11,533 nucleotides of DNA from an uncultured Muribaculaceae bacterium (GCA_910584495.1 CAJUAR010000080.1:1-11533), one strand, 5' to 3'; shown: positions 1 through 7,131, counted from the first letter of the stretch. A program made the numbers and translations. Notes: generated by a model from the sequence alone, not told the origin.

Positions 1-283
1 CTGCACGGCGAGTGACCGCCTGGTGATTAACAGATATTGTCGAACCGGCTCTTACGAGCTCGCCACCTATGTCGATGCCGGACGTGCCCTGCGGTACATC
101 AATGCGGCTGATAAGATTCTTGACAGTCTCACAGCATCTTACTCTATCAAGTGCGGCGAAAGCGAGGGATTTATCCTTGACCATTCAACAGGCCATCATC
201 CGGCGGACAGCGAAGTCGACGTGCCTCTGGTCTATGCCGATTACTATTATCTTGAAGCTCTGCTGCGCAAACGCAACAGATAA
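1..283 (+). CDS. GH88 unsaturated glucuronyl hydrolase, C-terminal part (5' end outside window)
   Basis: This is the last part of a glycoside hydrolase family 88 enzyme. The family removes the 4,5-unsaturated uronic acid that polysaccharide lyases leave on glycosaminoglycan, xanthan or ulvan-type oligosaccharides. The diagnostic sequence is the family C-terminus: YVDAGRALRY, NAADKILDSL, GFILDHSTGHHPADSEVDVP, then VYADYYYLEALLRK just before the TAA stop at 281-283. The catalytic half lies upstream of the window, so substrate and signal peptide cannot be judged. The frame is open from base 2, but family resemblance in it starts only at the TAC codon at 53-55. Upstream of that the residues do not fit, while another frame shows a few family-like residues (RVTA at 9-20, PAL at 45-53), which suggests one or more small frameshifts. 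It converges on rlmH with 2 bases between the stop codons. The family is secure; whether the gene is intact is not. Confidence 0.82.
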   Translation, partial: CTASDRLVINRYCRTGSYELATYVDAGRALRYINAADKILDSLTASYSIKCGESEGFILDHSTGHHPADSEVDVPLVYADYYYLEALLRKRNR

Positions 284-285
284 TA

Positions 286-759
286 TTAGTCGTGGTGATA
301 GGGCTCGCCACGACTGATGGTGCCGGCGCGGTAGAGCTGTTCGGTGGCGAAGAGGCGCGCGAGTTCGTGGGGCAGTGTCATTTTGGAGAGCGACATGAGC
401 ATGTCGGCGCGGCTGTACATCTCTTTGCTGAAACCGTAAGGACCGCCGATGACAAACACGAGATTGCGGGGCAACTCAACGGCTTTTCGCTGGATAAAAT
501 CCGAAAATTCGCGCGAGGTCATTTCGCGTCCGCGCTCGTCGAAGAGCACAACGAAGTCGCCGGCAGCAATTTCGGCCATGAACTTGCTGCCTTCCAGCTC
601 TTTCTGACGTTCGGCATCGGCACCTTTGCCCATGCGCACATCGGCCAGCTCCGCGAGACGGAAAGGCCAGTAGTGCTCCACTCGTTTGGCATAATTGGCC
701 ACCAATGCGGCAACCTTGGGTTCTTTCACAGCCCCCATACACAACAATAATATTTTCAT
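286..759 (-). CDS. rlmH: 23S rRNA (pseudouridine1915-N3)-methyltransferase RlmH
   Basis: RlmH is a small SPOUT-class methyltransferase that uses S-adenosylmethionine to methylate N3 of pseudouridine 1915 in helix 69 of 23S rRNA, acting on assembled 70S ribosomes in the cytoplasm. The 157-residue product matches the usual ~155. It opens with MKILLLCMG, has the cofactor-binding trefoil-knot loop VFVIGGPYGFS (residues 101-111, G105-G106), the SLSKMTLPHELAR segment (about 123-135), EQLYRA (140-145), and the family-typical C-terminus GEPYHHD with H155 and H156. The start is the only ATG that keeps the whole N-terminal strand. A TAnnTTTG box lies just upstream (765-772), so the transcript may have almost no leader. 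It converges on the GH88 gene and diverges from the GH97 gene. Identification is firm; it is a housekeeping gene with no visible link to its glycosidase neighbours. Confidence 0.97.
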   Translation of the reverse strand: MKILLLCMGAVKEPKVAALVANYAKRVEHYWPFRLAELADVRMGKGADAERQKELEGSKFMAEIAAGDFVVLFDERGREMTSREFSDFIQRKAVELPRNLVFVIGGPYGFSKEMYSRADMLMSLSKMTLPHELARLFATEQLYRAGTISRGEPYHHD

Positions 760-764
760 GACGG

Positions 765-772
765 CAAAATTA
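765..772 (-). promoter_or_regulatory. Putative Bacteroidetes -7 box for rlmH
   Basis: On the minus strand these bases read TAATTTTG, an exact fit to the Bacteroidetes -7 consensus TAnnTTTG. No convincing -33 TTTG lies at the expected spacing: the nearest TTTG is only 12 bases upstream of the box. The ATG begins 5 bases downstream of the box, so if it is used the mRNA would be leaderless or nearly so. Confidence 0.4.
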
Positions 773-795
773 GCTATTTTTTAGCAAATATTTTT

Positions 796-803
796 TACCT
801 TTG
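796..803 (+). promoter_or_regulatory. Putative Bacteroidetes -7 box for the GH97 gene
   Basis: The plus strand reads TACCTTTG followed by CAG, matching TAnnTTTG. Transcription would start near 808-810 and give a leader of roughly 28 bases before the ATG at 837. A clear -33 TTTG is not visible about 19 bases upstream, only T-rich sequence. The spacing to the gene and the exact -7 match support the call. Confidence 0.6.
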
Positions 804-836
804 CAGTCAGAAAGAATAATAAGACCTTAAACAGAT

Positions 837-2825
837 ATGATAAAACAACTATTTTGGGCCGTCCTTGCGGCCCTTGCTGTGACAGGGTGCAAGCAGCCAA
901 ACGAACAACTTCTCTCGCCCGACGGCAATCTGCTTCTCGAATTCGGTATTGACAATGGCCGTCCGTTCTACACCCTTGCAAGAGGAAACAAATTGGTTGT
1001 CGACACTTCCTATGTGGGAATTGAAATGGCAGATTGTGCCCTTGGCATTAAGTCGTCCATTAACGGTGTTTCTCGCCAAAGCCACGACGAAACATGGCAA
1101 CAGGTGTGGGGCGAAGAAACAAATGTGCGAAACAACTATAACGAACTTAAAGTGTCGCTCACCGAAGCGGGCCAAAAGGTGTTGAACTACAGCATAGTGT
1201 TCCGTCTTTTTGACGACGGGGCAGGATTCCGCTACGAGATTCCCGAACAAGGCGACATGGATTCGATAGTGATTATAGACGAACGGACACAGTTCAACAT
1301 GGCTTCCGATGCACGTGCATGGTTCGCCCCGTGGGATTACGAATTTTATGAAGCTCTTTATATGCCTTCGCCGGTGAGCGAACTCGACACCGTGAGCACA
1401 CCTCTCACCATGGAGATGAACGACAGTCTCTATGTGACAATCCATCAGGCCGCGCTCACCGACTATGCCTTTATGAATCTCGAAAATGTGGGAGAAACCC
1501 GTCTGCAGAGCTATCTCTCGCCATGGTCGACGGGCGAGAAGGTCTTTGCACGTCTGCCGCTGACCACTCCTTGGCGCACAATTATTGTAGGCCGCACACC
1601 CGGCGACCTTATGCTTTCGCGTCTGATGCTCAATCTCAACGAGCCTTGTGCCATTGAGAATACCGACTGGATTGAGCCGGGACGCTACATCGGTATATGG
1701 TGGAGCCTTCACCGACGCGATGAAACATGGAACATGGGGCCGAACCATGGAGCTACGACGGAGAACGCCAAGAAGTATATTGATTTTGCTGCAAAGTATG
1801 GCTATCAGGGCGTCCTTGCCGAAGGATGGAACAAATCGTGGGGAGGTGACTATGGGCTGAAAGAAAGCGAGGTTTCGTTTACCGAGGCTTATCCCGACTT
1901 CGATATAGCAGAGGTGGCCGCCTATGCACGCGAAAAAGGAGTGAGCCTCATTACCCACTGGGAAACATACGGCTGTGCTTCGAACCTTGAGGCGCAGCTC
2001 GACTCGGCTCTTGCTCTGTGCGAGCGCTTAGGCATCCATGCCGCAAAAACAGGCTATGCCGGCAAGCCCTTCGACGGCAAGGAACTCCATTCGTCGCAGT
2101 ATGCCATCCGTCACTATCGTAAAGTGATAGAAGAGGCGGCAAAACACCAGGTGATGATCGACAATCACGAACCGATTATGCCAACGGGGCTGCAACGTAC
2201 CTATCCCAACCTTATGACCCAGGAAGGCGTACGCGGCCAGGAATATAACGCCTGGAGTACCGATGGCGGCACTTTGCCCATGCACACAGTGACAATTCCA
2301 TTTACCCGTGGTCTCGCCGGCCCGATGGACTATACGCCGGGTATTCTGAAATTAGAGAATGAGAAGCGTCCGGGCATCCGTCCGCAGACCACTATTGCCA
2401 AGGAAATAGCACTTGCAGTAGTGCTCTACAGTCCTCTGCAGATGTCGGCCGACATGATAGAGAACTACGAGGGCAATCCTGCCTTTGAATTTCTCAAATC
2501 CACACCTGCCACATGGTCGAAGACAGTGGTGCCTGAGGCAAAGATTGGCGAATATGTAACTGTTGCGCGCCGCGACCGCGACAGCGATGATTGGTATGTC
2601 GGGGCAATCACCGGCGAAAGAAACCGAGACACAGAGCTGAGCCTCGACTTCCTCGAGCCCGGAGCAAAATATAGAGCAAAAATCTTTGCTGATGGGCCCG
2701 GTGCCGACTATGCCGTAAATCCCTATCCTCTGACAGTAACCGAACAGGAAGTAGACAGCAAAACGGTGCTTCCGCTCCACCTTGCCAACGGAGGCGGCGC
2801 GGCTGTCATTATCAAGAAATTATAA
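837..2825 (+). CDS. GH97 inverting alpha-glucosidase, SusB-like lipoprotein
   Basis: This 662-residue GH97 enzyme is predicted to release glucose from alpha-glucans or malto-oligosaccharides. A signal peptide ends in a lipobox (AVTGC, lipidated C18). The sequence after it, KQPNEQ, lacks the acidic surface-export signal of Bacteroides lipoproteins, so a periplasmic location like SusB is likely. An N-terminal beta-sandwich (about 25-275) leads into a TIM barrel (about 280-560) and a C-terminal beta domain. The SusB catalytic set fits by spacing: E376 (HWE) and E445 (NHEP) as the base pair equivalent to E439/E508, E463 (TQEG) as the calcium ligand equivalent to E526, E469 (RGQE) as the acid equivalent to E532, and E134 (FRYE) probably as calcium ligand E194. 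KTGY at 404-407 replaces the Asp nucleophile of retaining GH97 members. It is shorter than SusB (738) and no SusC/SusD pair lies nearby. Residue mapping is from memory; family and mechanism class are secure, exact substrate is inferred. Confidence 0.93.
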   Translation: MIKQLFWAVLAALAVTGCKQPNEQLLSPDGNLLLEFGIDNGRPFYTLARGNKLVVDTSYVGIEMADCALGIKSSINGVSRQSHDETWQQVWGEETNVRNNYNELKVSLTEAGQKVLNYSIVFRLFDDGAGFRYEIPEQGDMDSIVIIDERTQFNMASDARAWFAPWDYEFYEALYMPSPVSELDTVSTPLTMEMNDSLYVTIHQAALTDYAFMNLENVGETRLQSYLSPWSTGEKVFARLPLTTPWRTIIVGRTPGDLMLSRLMLNLNEPCAIENTDWIEPGRYIGIWWSLHRRDETWNMGPNHGATTENAKKYIDFAAKYGYQGVLAEGWNKSWGGDYGLKESEVSFTEAYPDFDIAEVAAYAREKGVSLITHWETYGCASNLEAQLDSALALCERLGIHAAKTGYAGKPFDGKELHSSQYAIRHYRKVIEEAAKHQVMIDNHEPIMPTGLQRTYPNLMTQEGVRGQEYNAWSTDGGTLPMHTVTIPFTRGLAGPMDYTPGILKLENEKRPGIRPQTTIAKEIALAVVLYSPLQMSADMIENYEGNPAFEFLKSTPATWSKTVVPEAKIGEYVTVARRDRDSDDWYVGAITGERNRDTELSLDFLEPGAKYRAKIFADGPGADYAVNPYPLTVTEQEVDSKTVLPLHLANGGGAAVIIKKL

Positions 2826-2828
2826 TTG

Positions 2829-2868
2829 ATAACTCCCGATAAGTCAGTACTTATCGGGAGTTATTTTA
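2829..2868 (+). terminator. Intrinsic terminator after the GH97 gene
   Basis: A perfect 15-bp stem (2829-2843 with 2850-2864) closes a 6-base loop (TCAGTA). TTTT follows at 2864-2867 on the plus strand. It begins 3 bases after the GH97 stop. The malic enzyme stop on the other strand lies 7 bases away, so the hairpin may also stop that convergent transcript, but on the minus strand the downstream U-run is weak. Confidence 0.88.
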
Positions 2869-2870
2869 GC

Positions 2871-4193
2871 TTATCCGATGGTTTGCAGATAGGCACGGAG
2901 CGAACGGTCGGTGTCGGCCACATAGCTTTGCAGTGAGCGGGCATAGCTGTCGAAGTCGGAAATTTCGCGAGCTGCAACGCCGGTTTCTATTGCGGCACGG
3001 GCAACTGCAGGCGAAACGTTGGTTAGCAGACGGCGGTCGAAGGGCTTTGGCAGGATGTAGTCGGGGCCAAATGACAATTTCTCGCCATAGAGTGTGCTCA
3101 CCGAATCCGGCACAGGTTCTCGGGCCAGGGCGGCAATTGCATGTGCTGCAGCCATCTTCATGGTTTCGTTGATGACAGAGGCCCGGCTGTCGAGTGCTCC
3201 GCGGAAGATATAGGGGAAGCCCAGAACGTTATTGATTTGGTTGGGATAGTCGGAGCGTCCTGTTGCGAAAACGATGTCTTCGCGGGTGGCGAGCGCAAGG
3301 TCGCGCTTGATTTCTGGATTTGGGTTGGCAAGGGCGAAGACAATGGGGCGTGGTGCCATGCTTCGGAGCATGGCAGGCGTAAGAACGTCTGCCACCGAAA
3401 GTCCGAGGAACAGGTCGGCATCCTTGAGGGCGTCGGCCATAGTGGAGAGGTCGGTGCGGTCGGTGGCGAATTCGGCCTTCTGCGGCGAGAGCGAGGGGCG
3501 GCTACGTGTAATCACGCCTCGGCTGTCGCACATCACCACATTGCTGCGTTTGACACCGAGGGCACAGATGAGACGCGTGCAGGCCGTTGCGGCAGCACCG
3601 GCTCCGTTGACAACCACGTGGAGCTCGTCGAGGTTCTTGCCCTGCACGATGGCGGCGTTGACGAGCGACGCGCCCACAATTACGGCGGTGCCGTGCTGGT
3701 CGTCGTGCATTATGGGAATGCCGCAGTGTCCGACCAGGCTTTCCTCGATTTCAAAGCATTCCGGTGCTTTGATGTCCTCGAGGTTGATGCCGCCCACGGT
3801 GGGGCTTATGGCCTTGACGATGGCGGCGAAGCGTGTCGCGTCGGTTTCGTCGACTTCTATATCGAAAGCGTTGATGCCGGCAAAAATCTTGAAGAGCAGA
3901 GCCTTGCCCTCCATTACCGGTTTGCTGGCGAGTGCGCCTATGTTTCCGAGGCCGAGAACGGCGGTGCCGTTCGATATTACGGCCACGGTATTGCCGCGTG
4001 CGGTGTAGTTGTAGACGGCTTCGGGGGTTTCTGCAATGGCCTGGCAAGGATATGCCACGCCGGGCGAGTAGGCCAGCGAAAGATCGTCGGGAGTTGAGAA
4101 CGGTTTTGTCGGAACGACTTCGATTTTACCCGGATGCGGGTAGCGATGGTAGGTCAGTGCGCGGGCTTTGTCGCTTTTGAGGATGTTCTTCAT
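2871..4193 (-). CDS. NAD(P)-dependent malic enzyme, short form without PTA-like domain
   Basis: Malic enzyme oxidatively decarboxylates malate to pyruvate and CO2, reducing NAD or NADP. The 440-residue protein starts like MaeB-type enzymes (LTYHRYPHPGKIEVVPTKP, 13-31). Visible family motifs are SLAYSPGVA (39-47, Tyr42 as likely catalytic acid), NGTAVLGLGNIG (75-86), MEGKALLFKIFAG (94-106, K97 as candidate catalytic lysine), metal ligands E139-D140 (LEDIKAP) and D165 (MHDDQHGTA), the Rossmann loop NGAGAAATA (196-204), ALANPNPEI (287-295), and SDYPNQINNVLGFPYIFRG (314-332). Many MaeB enzymes, including those I recall from Bacteroides, are ~750 residues with a C-terminal phosphotransacetylase-like domain. 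Here the protein ends cleanly after the catalytic part, and the terminator follows. It lies 48 bases downstream of the hydrolase gene with no clear promoter between, so co-transcription is likely. NAD versus NADP preference cannot be read from the sequence with confidence. Confidence 0.94.
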   Translation of the reverse strand: MKNILKSDKARALTYHRYPHPGKIEVVPTKPFSTPDDLSLAYSPGVAYPCQAIAETPEAVYNYTARGNTVAVISNGTAVLGLGNIGALASKPVMEGKALLFKIFAGINAFDIEVDETDATRFAAIVKAISPTVGGINLEDIKAPECFEIEESLVGHCGIPIMHDDQHGTAVIVGASLVNAAIVQGKNLDELHVVVNGAGAAATACTRLICALGVKRSNVVMCDSRGVITRSRPSLSPQKAEFATDRTDLSTMADALKDADLFLGLSVADVLTPAMLRSMAPRPIVFALANPNPEIKRDLALATREDIVFATGRSDYPNQINNVLGFPYIFRGALDSRASVINETMKMAAAHAIAALAREPVPDSVSTLYGEKLSFGPDYILPKPFDRRLLTNVSPAVARAAIETGVAAREISDFDSYARSLQSYVADTDRSLRAYLQTIG

Positions 4194-4241
4194 ATTAGTT
4201 CTTATTTATCTATGAAACATACGTCACGCCAAAATGTTTTG

Positions 4242-5258
4242 TCAGAATCGGCTCTTTAGCCATTCTGTTATAGCTGCGAGCACTTCGGACGAAATGTCGC
4301 CGGGAAGCGTGGCATATTCGTCGACCATGCCGGTGACGCATGGCAAGAACAAGTGGTTTTGGCCTTCTACAAGCACGGTGTCGACGGTGGAGTTGAGCTT
4401 TTTGATGGTTTGGAGATTGGACGGAAGTACCTGCACATCTTTGCTTCCGTTCATTGCCAGCCATGGCACTTTTACAGCCTTGATGTCGGCGGCGGGATCG
4501 TAGCGAAGCATAGAGCGATACCAAGGAGAGAGCAGTGCGTCGGCCTGTGCTCCAAGTTGCTGTGCCACACCAGGCATCTTTGCCGCTAAGCCTAAGCTCT
4601 CGCCCATTGCGGCAACAATCGAAGCTCGGGCCGCGAACTCCGGCAGCGACGATTTGGCAATGTCCATCAACCGTCGCTGAAGGTTTTCGGCATCCCATCG
4701 GCCTGTCAGGGCTGTTGCAATGGCACGACTTTGCGACATTATGAGCGAATCGCCGCTCCATGCCGGTGCGGCAAGGGTGATGATGAAATCGGTCTTCGGG
4801 TTGTGTGCCGCGTTGACAATGGCATAGCTGCCGCCAGCCGAATGTCCCAGGATACCAGTGGGAATATTGGCAAACAACGAATCGGCCACGCTCACTGCTG
4901 CAGCGACATCGGCAGCGAAAGTCTCGATGGTGGCCGTGGCCGCATCTGCCGGATTGTCAAGCCCTCGGTCATCGACGCGTAGCACCGCAAAGCCTTGGGA
5001 GGCGAGTGTTTCGGCAATGACCTTGAACGGTCTTTTGCCAAAAATTTCCTCATCGCGGTTCTGTGTGCCGCTGCCTGTGGCAAGCACCACTGCAGCCTTT
5101 GGCAGGGCGGAGGGCACCGAAAGCGTAGCACCCATGGCCACGCCATCCGGAGCAATGATAGTAAGCTCTTGCTCGCTAAAACTTTGTGCATTAGCAGCAA
5201 AAAAAACTGCCAATAAACCAAAAACAGCCACAAAACGCCTGATATTGAACATAAACAT
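4242..5258 (-). CDS. Secreted alpha/beta-hydrolase (serine esterase/acyl-hydrolase type)
   Basis: This is a predicted exported alpha/beta-hydrolase acting on an unknown ester or acyl substrate. I place the start at the ATG at 5256-5258. A longer frame reaches 5321, but a good -7 box at 5291-5298 would put the transcript start near 5286, downstream of that ATG. The chosen start gives a signal peptide (FNIRRFVAVFGLLAVFFAANAQ region) cleaved after AQ; an ATG at 5252 is nearly equivalent. In the 338-residue protein the family order is clear: GSGTQNRDEE near residues 62-71 (oxyanion region), VDDRGLDNP (about 96-104), nucleophile elbow GHSAGGS with Ser140, acid Asp274 in NGSKDVQ, and His302 in GQNHLF. 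A helical cap lies between about 170 and 255. The pattern resembles Bacteroidetes hydrolases annotated only as alpha/beta-hydrolase or dienelactone-hydrolase-like. Malic enzyme follows on the same strand. The fold and triad are well supported; the substrate is unknown. Confidence 0.88.
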   Translation of the reverse strand: MFMFNIRRFVAVFGLLAVFFAANAQSFSEQELTIIAPDGVAMGATLSVPSALPKAAVVLATGSGTQNRDEEIFGKRPFKVIAETLASQGFAVLRVDDRGLDNPADAATATIETFAADVAAAVSVADSLFANIPTGILGHSAGGSYAIVNAAHNPKTDFIITLAAPAWSGDSLIMSQSRAIATALTGRWDAENLQRRLMDIAKSSLPEFAARASIVAAMGESLGLAAKMPGVAQQLGAQADALLSPWYRSMLRYDPAADIKAVKVPWLAMNGSKDVQVLPSNLQTIKKLNSTVDTVLVEGQNHLFLPCVTGMVDEYATLPGDISSEVLAAITEWLKSRF

Positions 5259-5290
5259 TTCAACAAAATTCATTAGGAAAAACAATATTG

Positions 5291-5298
5291 CAAAGTTA
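5291..5298 (-). promoter_or_regulatory. Putative Bacteroidetes -7 box for hydrolase-malic enzyme transcript
   Basis: The minus strand reads TAACTTTG followed by CA, an exact TAnnTTTG match. A start point near 5286 gives a leader of about 28 bases to the ATG at 5258, similar to the leader lengths inferred for the GH97 and barrel genes. This box argues against the longer reading frame that begins at 5321. No clear -33 TTTG is seen upstream. Confidence 0.55.
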
Positions 5299-5321
5299 TA
5301 TATTCTTGCGGAGATAGCCAT

Positions 5322-5520
5322 ATTATTTTGAAATAGATCAATATCTCAGGGGTACAAATTGGAGGATTATTCATCCAAATTTCAAATCAGACTACGGAAT
5401 AGGTGAAGCCTGTGGGCAAGAGATATTCTGATGAACATGATGAGGACATCTATAAAATAGCAGCATCTCTGACAAAAGAGAGCCGAGCTAAACCAAAAAC
5501 GCGAAAAGAGAGGTAGATTC
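5322..5520. other. Gene-free divergent intergenic region
   Basis: Between the hydrolase transcript (leftward) and the barrel gene (rightward), about 200 bases show no supported coding sequence, tRNA or strong hairpin. A reading frame crosses it on the minus strand, but most of that frame is antisense to the barrel gene and it has no family resemblance. The only structure I see is a weak imperfect inverted repeat (TTGGA ... TCCAA, about 5359-5378). Confidence 0.5.
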
Positions 5521-5551
5521 TTTGCTGTCATAGAAAAATAGACTATCTTTG
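5521..5551 (+). promoter_or_regulatory. Bacteroidetes sigma-ABfr type promoter for the barrel-nagB unit
   Basis: A TTTG -33 element (5521-5524) and a TATCTTTG -7 element (5544-5551) are separated by 19 bases, the expected arrangement. The predicted start near 5557 gives an AT-rich leader of about 27 bases before the ATG at 5584. This is the best promoter in the window and suggests strong constitutive expression. Confidence 0.82.
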
Positions 5552-5583
5552 CAGCAAATATAACAATATAAAATGTTCGAATT

Positions 5584-6216
5584 ATGAAATTATTTAAAAG
5601 CATTCTCGTTGCGGTAGCCATTGTTGTGGCTTTGCCGTTGTCGGCCCAGGTGCGCTTCGGTGTCAAGCTGGGTACGGAAGTCAACTCCATGCACTTTGAC
5701 AAAAGCGTCCTCGACGGTTCTAACCGTGCCGGCTTCTGCGGTGGTCTGATGCTTGATGCAACTCTGCCCATTGTAGGCATTGGTTTCGATGCTTCGCTGA
5801 TGTATGTGCATCGTGTCAACGGTACCAAGGTGCAAGGTTCTGATGGCAGTGTTGTAGATTCTGATCTTGCCGGCAAAACCAATTTCAAAAACCGTGACTA
5901 TATTGAACTGCCTATCAACTTTAAATATCGTTTAGGCCTGCCGCTGATCGGCAAAGTGGCAACACCTTTTGTGACCACCGGGCCCAGCTTTGCATTCCTT
6001 GTGTCGAAGAAAGCCATCTCTGAAGCTTACGAAAATAAAGCAGTCGACGTGGCGTGGAACTTTGGCATTGGTGTTGAAGTTCTCAGCCGTGTTCAGATTG
6101 CTGCTTCCTATGGCTTGGGCATGACCAACACATTCAAAACGTTGTCGAACATCGAAGCTGCCAAAATCGAAGGCAAGAACAATTATTGGACCATCACCGC
6201 TGCATGGATGTTCTGA
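5584..6216 (+). CDS. Outer-membrane beta-barrel protein (PorT-like/OMP_b-brl family)
   Basis: This 210-residue protein is predicted to sit in the outer membrane as a small beta-barrel. It has a signal peptide (MKLFKSILVAVAIVVALPLSAQ) with cleavage after residue 22, and the mature protein opens with VRFGVKLG, the usual first strand of the family. Alternating hydrophobic strands follow: GFCGGLMLDATLP, GIGFDASLMYVH, YIELPINFKYRLGL, TPFVTTGPSFAFLV, DVAWNFGIGVEVL, VQIAASYGLGM and the final NYWTITAAWMF, which ends in phenylalanine as BAM-inserted barrels do. The ELPINFKY segment (about residues 103-110) is typical of the PorT-like group. It follows the strongest promoter in the window and precedes nagB by 39 bases with no terminator between. 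The family is well supported; a specific role (transport, adhesion or structure) cannot be read. Confidence 0.88.
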   Translation: MKLFKSILVAVAIVVALPLSAQVRFGVKLGTEVNSMHFDKSVLDGSNRAGFCGGLMLDATLPIVGIGFDASLMYVHRVNGTKVQGSDGSVVDSDLAGKTNFKNRDYIELPINFKYRLGLPLIGKVATPFVTTGPSFAFLVSKKAISEAYENKAVDVAWNFGIGVEVLSRVQIAASYGLGMTNTFKTLSNIEAAKIEGKNNYWTITAAWMF

Positions 6217-6255
6217 TTCTATCACCATCTCCATATAAATTAAATAATTTTCATT

Positions 6256-7065
6256 ATGCGTGTAATTATCGAAGAAAACTACGATAAACTGTCGCGTTGG
6301 GCAGGCAACTATGTAGCCTCGCAGATTAATGCTGCCAAGCCTACGCCTGAACACCCCTTTGTGCTGGGTTGCCCCACCGGAAGCTCGCCACTTGGCATGT
6401 ACCGCCGCCTCATCGAGCTCTATAAAGAAGGCAAAGTTTCGTTTGCCAATGTTGTGACCTTCAACATGGACGAATATGTCGGCCTGCCCGAAGAGCACCC
6501 CGAAAGCTACCACTCCTTTATGTGGAACAACTTCTTCTCGCACATCGACATCAAGAAAGAGAATGTGAACATCCTCAACGGCAATGCTGCCGACCTTCAA
6601 GCCGAATGTGCCCGCTTCGAGGAGAAAATCAAAAGCTACGGTGGCATCGACCTGTTTATGGGCGGCGTTGGTCCCGACGGACACATTGCTTTCAACGAAC
6701 CTGGTTCGTCGCTCACAAGCAAGACCCGTGTCAAAACCTTGACCCAGGACACCATCATTGCCAACTCGCGCTTCTTCGAGGGCAATGTCGACCTTGTGCC
6801 CAAGACTGCTCTTACCGTCGGTGTTGGCACCGTCATGGCGGCTCGCCAGGTGATGCTCATGGTCAACGGCCATAACAAAGCCCGCGCCCTTAAACACGGC
6901 GTTGAAGGAGCTGTTTCGCAGATGTGGACCATCTCGGCCCTGCAGATGCACCCCAAGGCAATCATTGTCTGCGACGAAGCAGCGTGCGCCGAACTGATGG
7001 TTGGCACCTACCGCTACTTCAAGGACATCGAGAGCAAGAATCTCGACCCCGAAACACTTATGTAA
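6256..7065 (+). CDS. nagB: Glucosamine-6-phosphate deaminase
   Basis: NagB converts glucosamine 6-phosphate to fructose 6-phosphate plus ammonia, feeding amino sugars from GlcNAc, mucin or peptidoglycan into glycolysis. The 269-residue protein aligns with E. coli NagB (266) almost without numbering shift: phosphate loop PTGSSP (40-45), catalytic D72 in FNMDEYVGL, then D141, H143 and E148 in VGPDGHIAFNEP. The E. coli allosteric-site residues are also present (S151, R158, K160 and Y254, the last in YRYF) and lid K208 is kept, so activation by GlcNAc 6-phosphate is plausible. The gene lies 39 bases after the barrel gene and is closed by a strong terminator. It may be read from the promoter at 5521-5551; a near-consensus TAATTTTC at 6245-6252 is too close to the ATG to call. 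No nagA lies in the window. Confidence 0.97.
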   Translation: MRVIIEENYDKLSRWAGNYVASQINAAKPTPEHPFVLGCPTGSSPLGMYRRLIELYKEGKVSFANVVTFNMDEYVGLPEEHPESYHSFMWNNFFSHIDIKKENVNILNGNAADLQAECARFEEKIKSYGGIDLFMGGVGPDGHIAFNEPGSSLTSKTRVKTLTQDTIIANSRFFEGNVDLVPKTALTVGVGTVMAARQVMLMVNGHNKARALKHGVEGAVSQMWTISALQMHPKAIIVCDEAACAELMVGTYRYFKDIESKNLDPETLM

Positions 7066-7080
7066 TTATGTAATTACCGA

Positions 7081-7120
7081 AGAGCCGACAGTCGTTCTGT
7101 CGGCTCTCTGTTTTCTTTTA
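7081..7120 (+). terminator. Intrinsic terminator after nagB
   Basis: A perfect 11-bp GC-rich stem (7081-7091 with 7097-7107) has a 5-base loop and is followed by the T-rich tract CTGTTTTCTTTTA. It lies 15 bases after the nagB stop. Only about 12 bases separate the T-tract from the DUF3737 start codon. Confidence 0.92.
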
Positions 7121-7131
7121 GCTTAATACGG

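Noticed and set aside
849..1958. 369-residue minus-strand open frame
   Set aside because: Antisense to the GH97 gene, which has a full catalytic set; no recognisable motifs.
3141..4097. 318-residue plus-strand open frame
   Set aside because: It is antisense to malic enzyme, shows no family motif, and arises from the codon bias of the real gene.
5259..5321. Longer N-terminus for the alpha/beta-hydrolase
   Set aside because: The TAACTTTG box at 5291-5298 lies inside the extension, and the shorter start gives a normal signal peptide.
5573..5587. Four-codon leader ORF whose TGA overlaps the barrel gene ATG
   Set aside because: Too short to support a regulatory role; likely chance in an AT-rich leader.
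5382..5888. 168-residue minus-strand frame reaching into the intergenic region
   Set aside because: Its N-terminal two thirds are antisense to the barrel gene; the remaining hydrophobic stretch is AT-rich promoter DNA read as protein.
6245..6252. TAATTTTC as a nagB promoter box
   Set aside because: The last consensus base is wrong, it lies 3 bases from the ATG, and no -33 element is seen.
5932..6951. 339-residue minus-strand open frame
   Set aside because: Antisense to the barrel gene and nagB, crossing both; no family resemblance.
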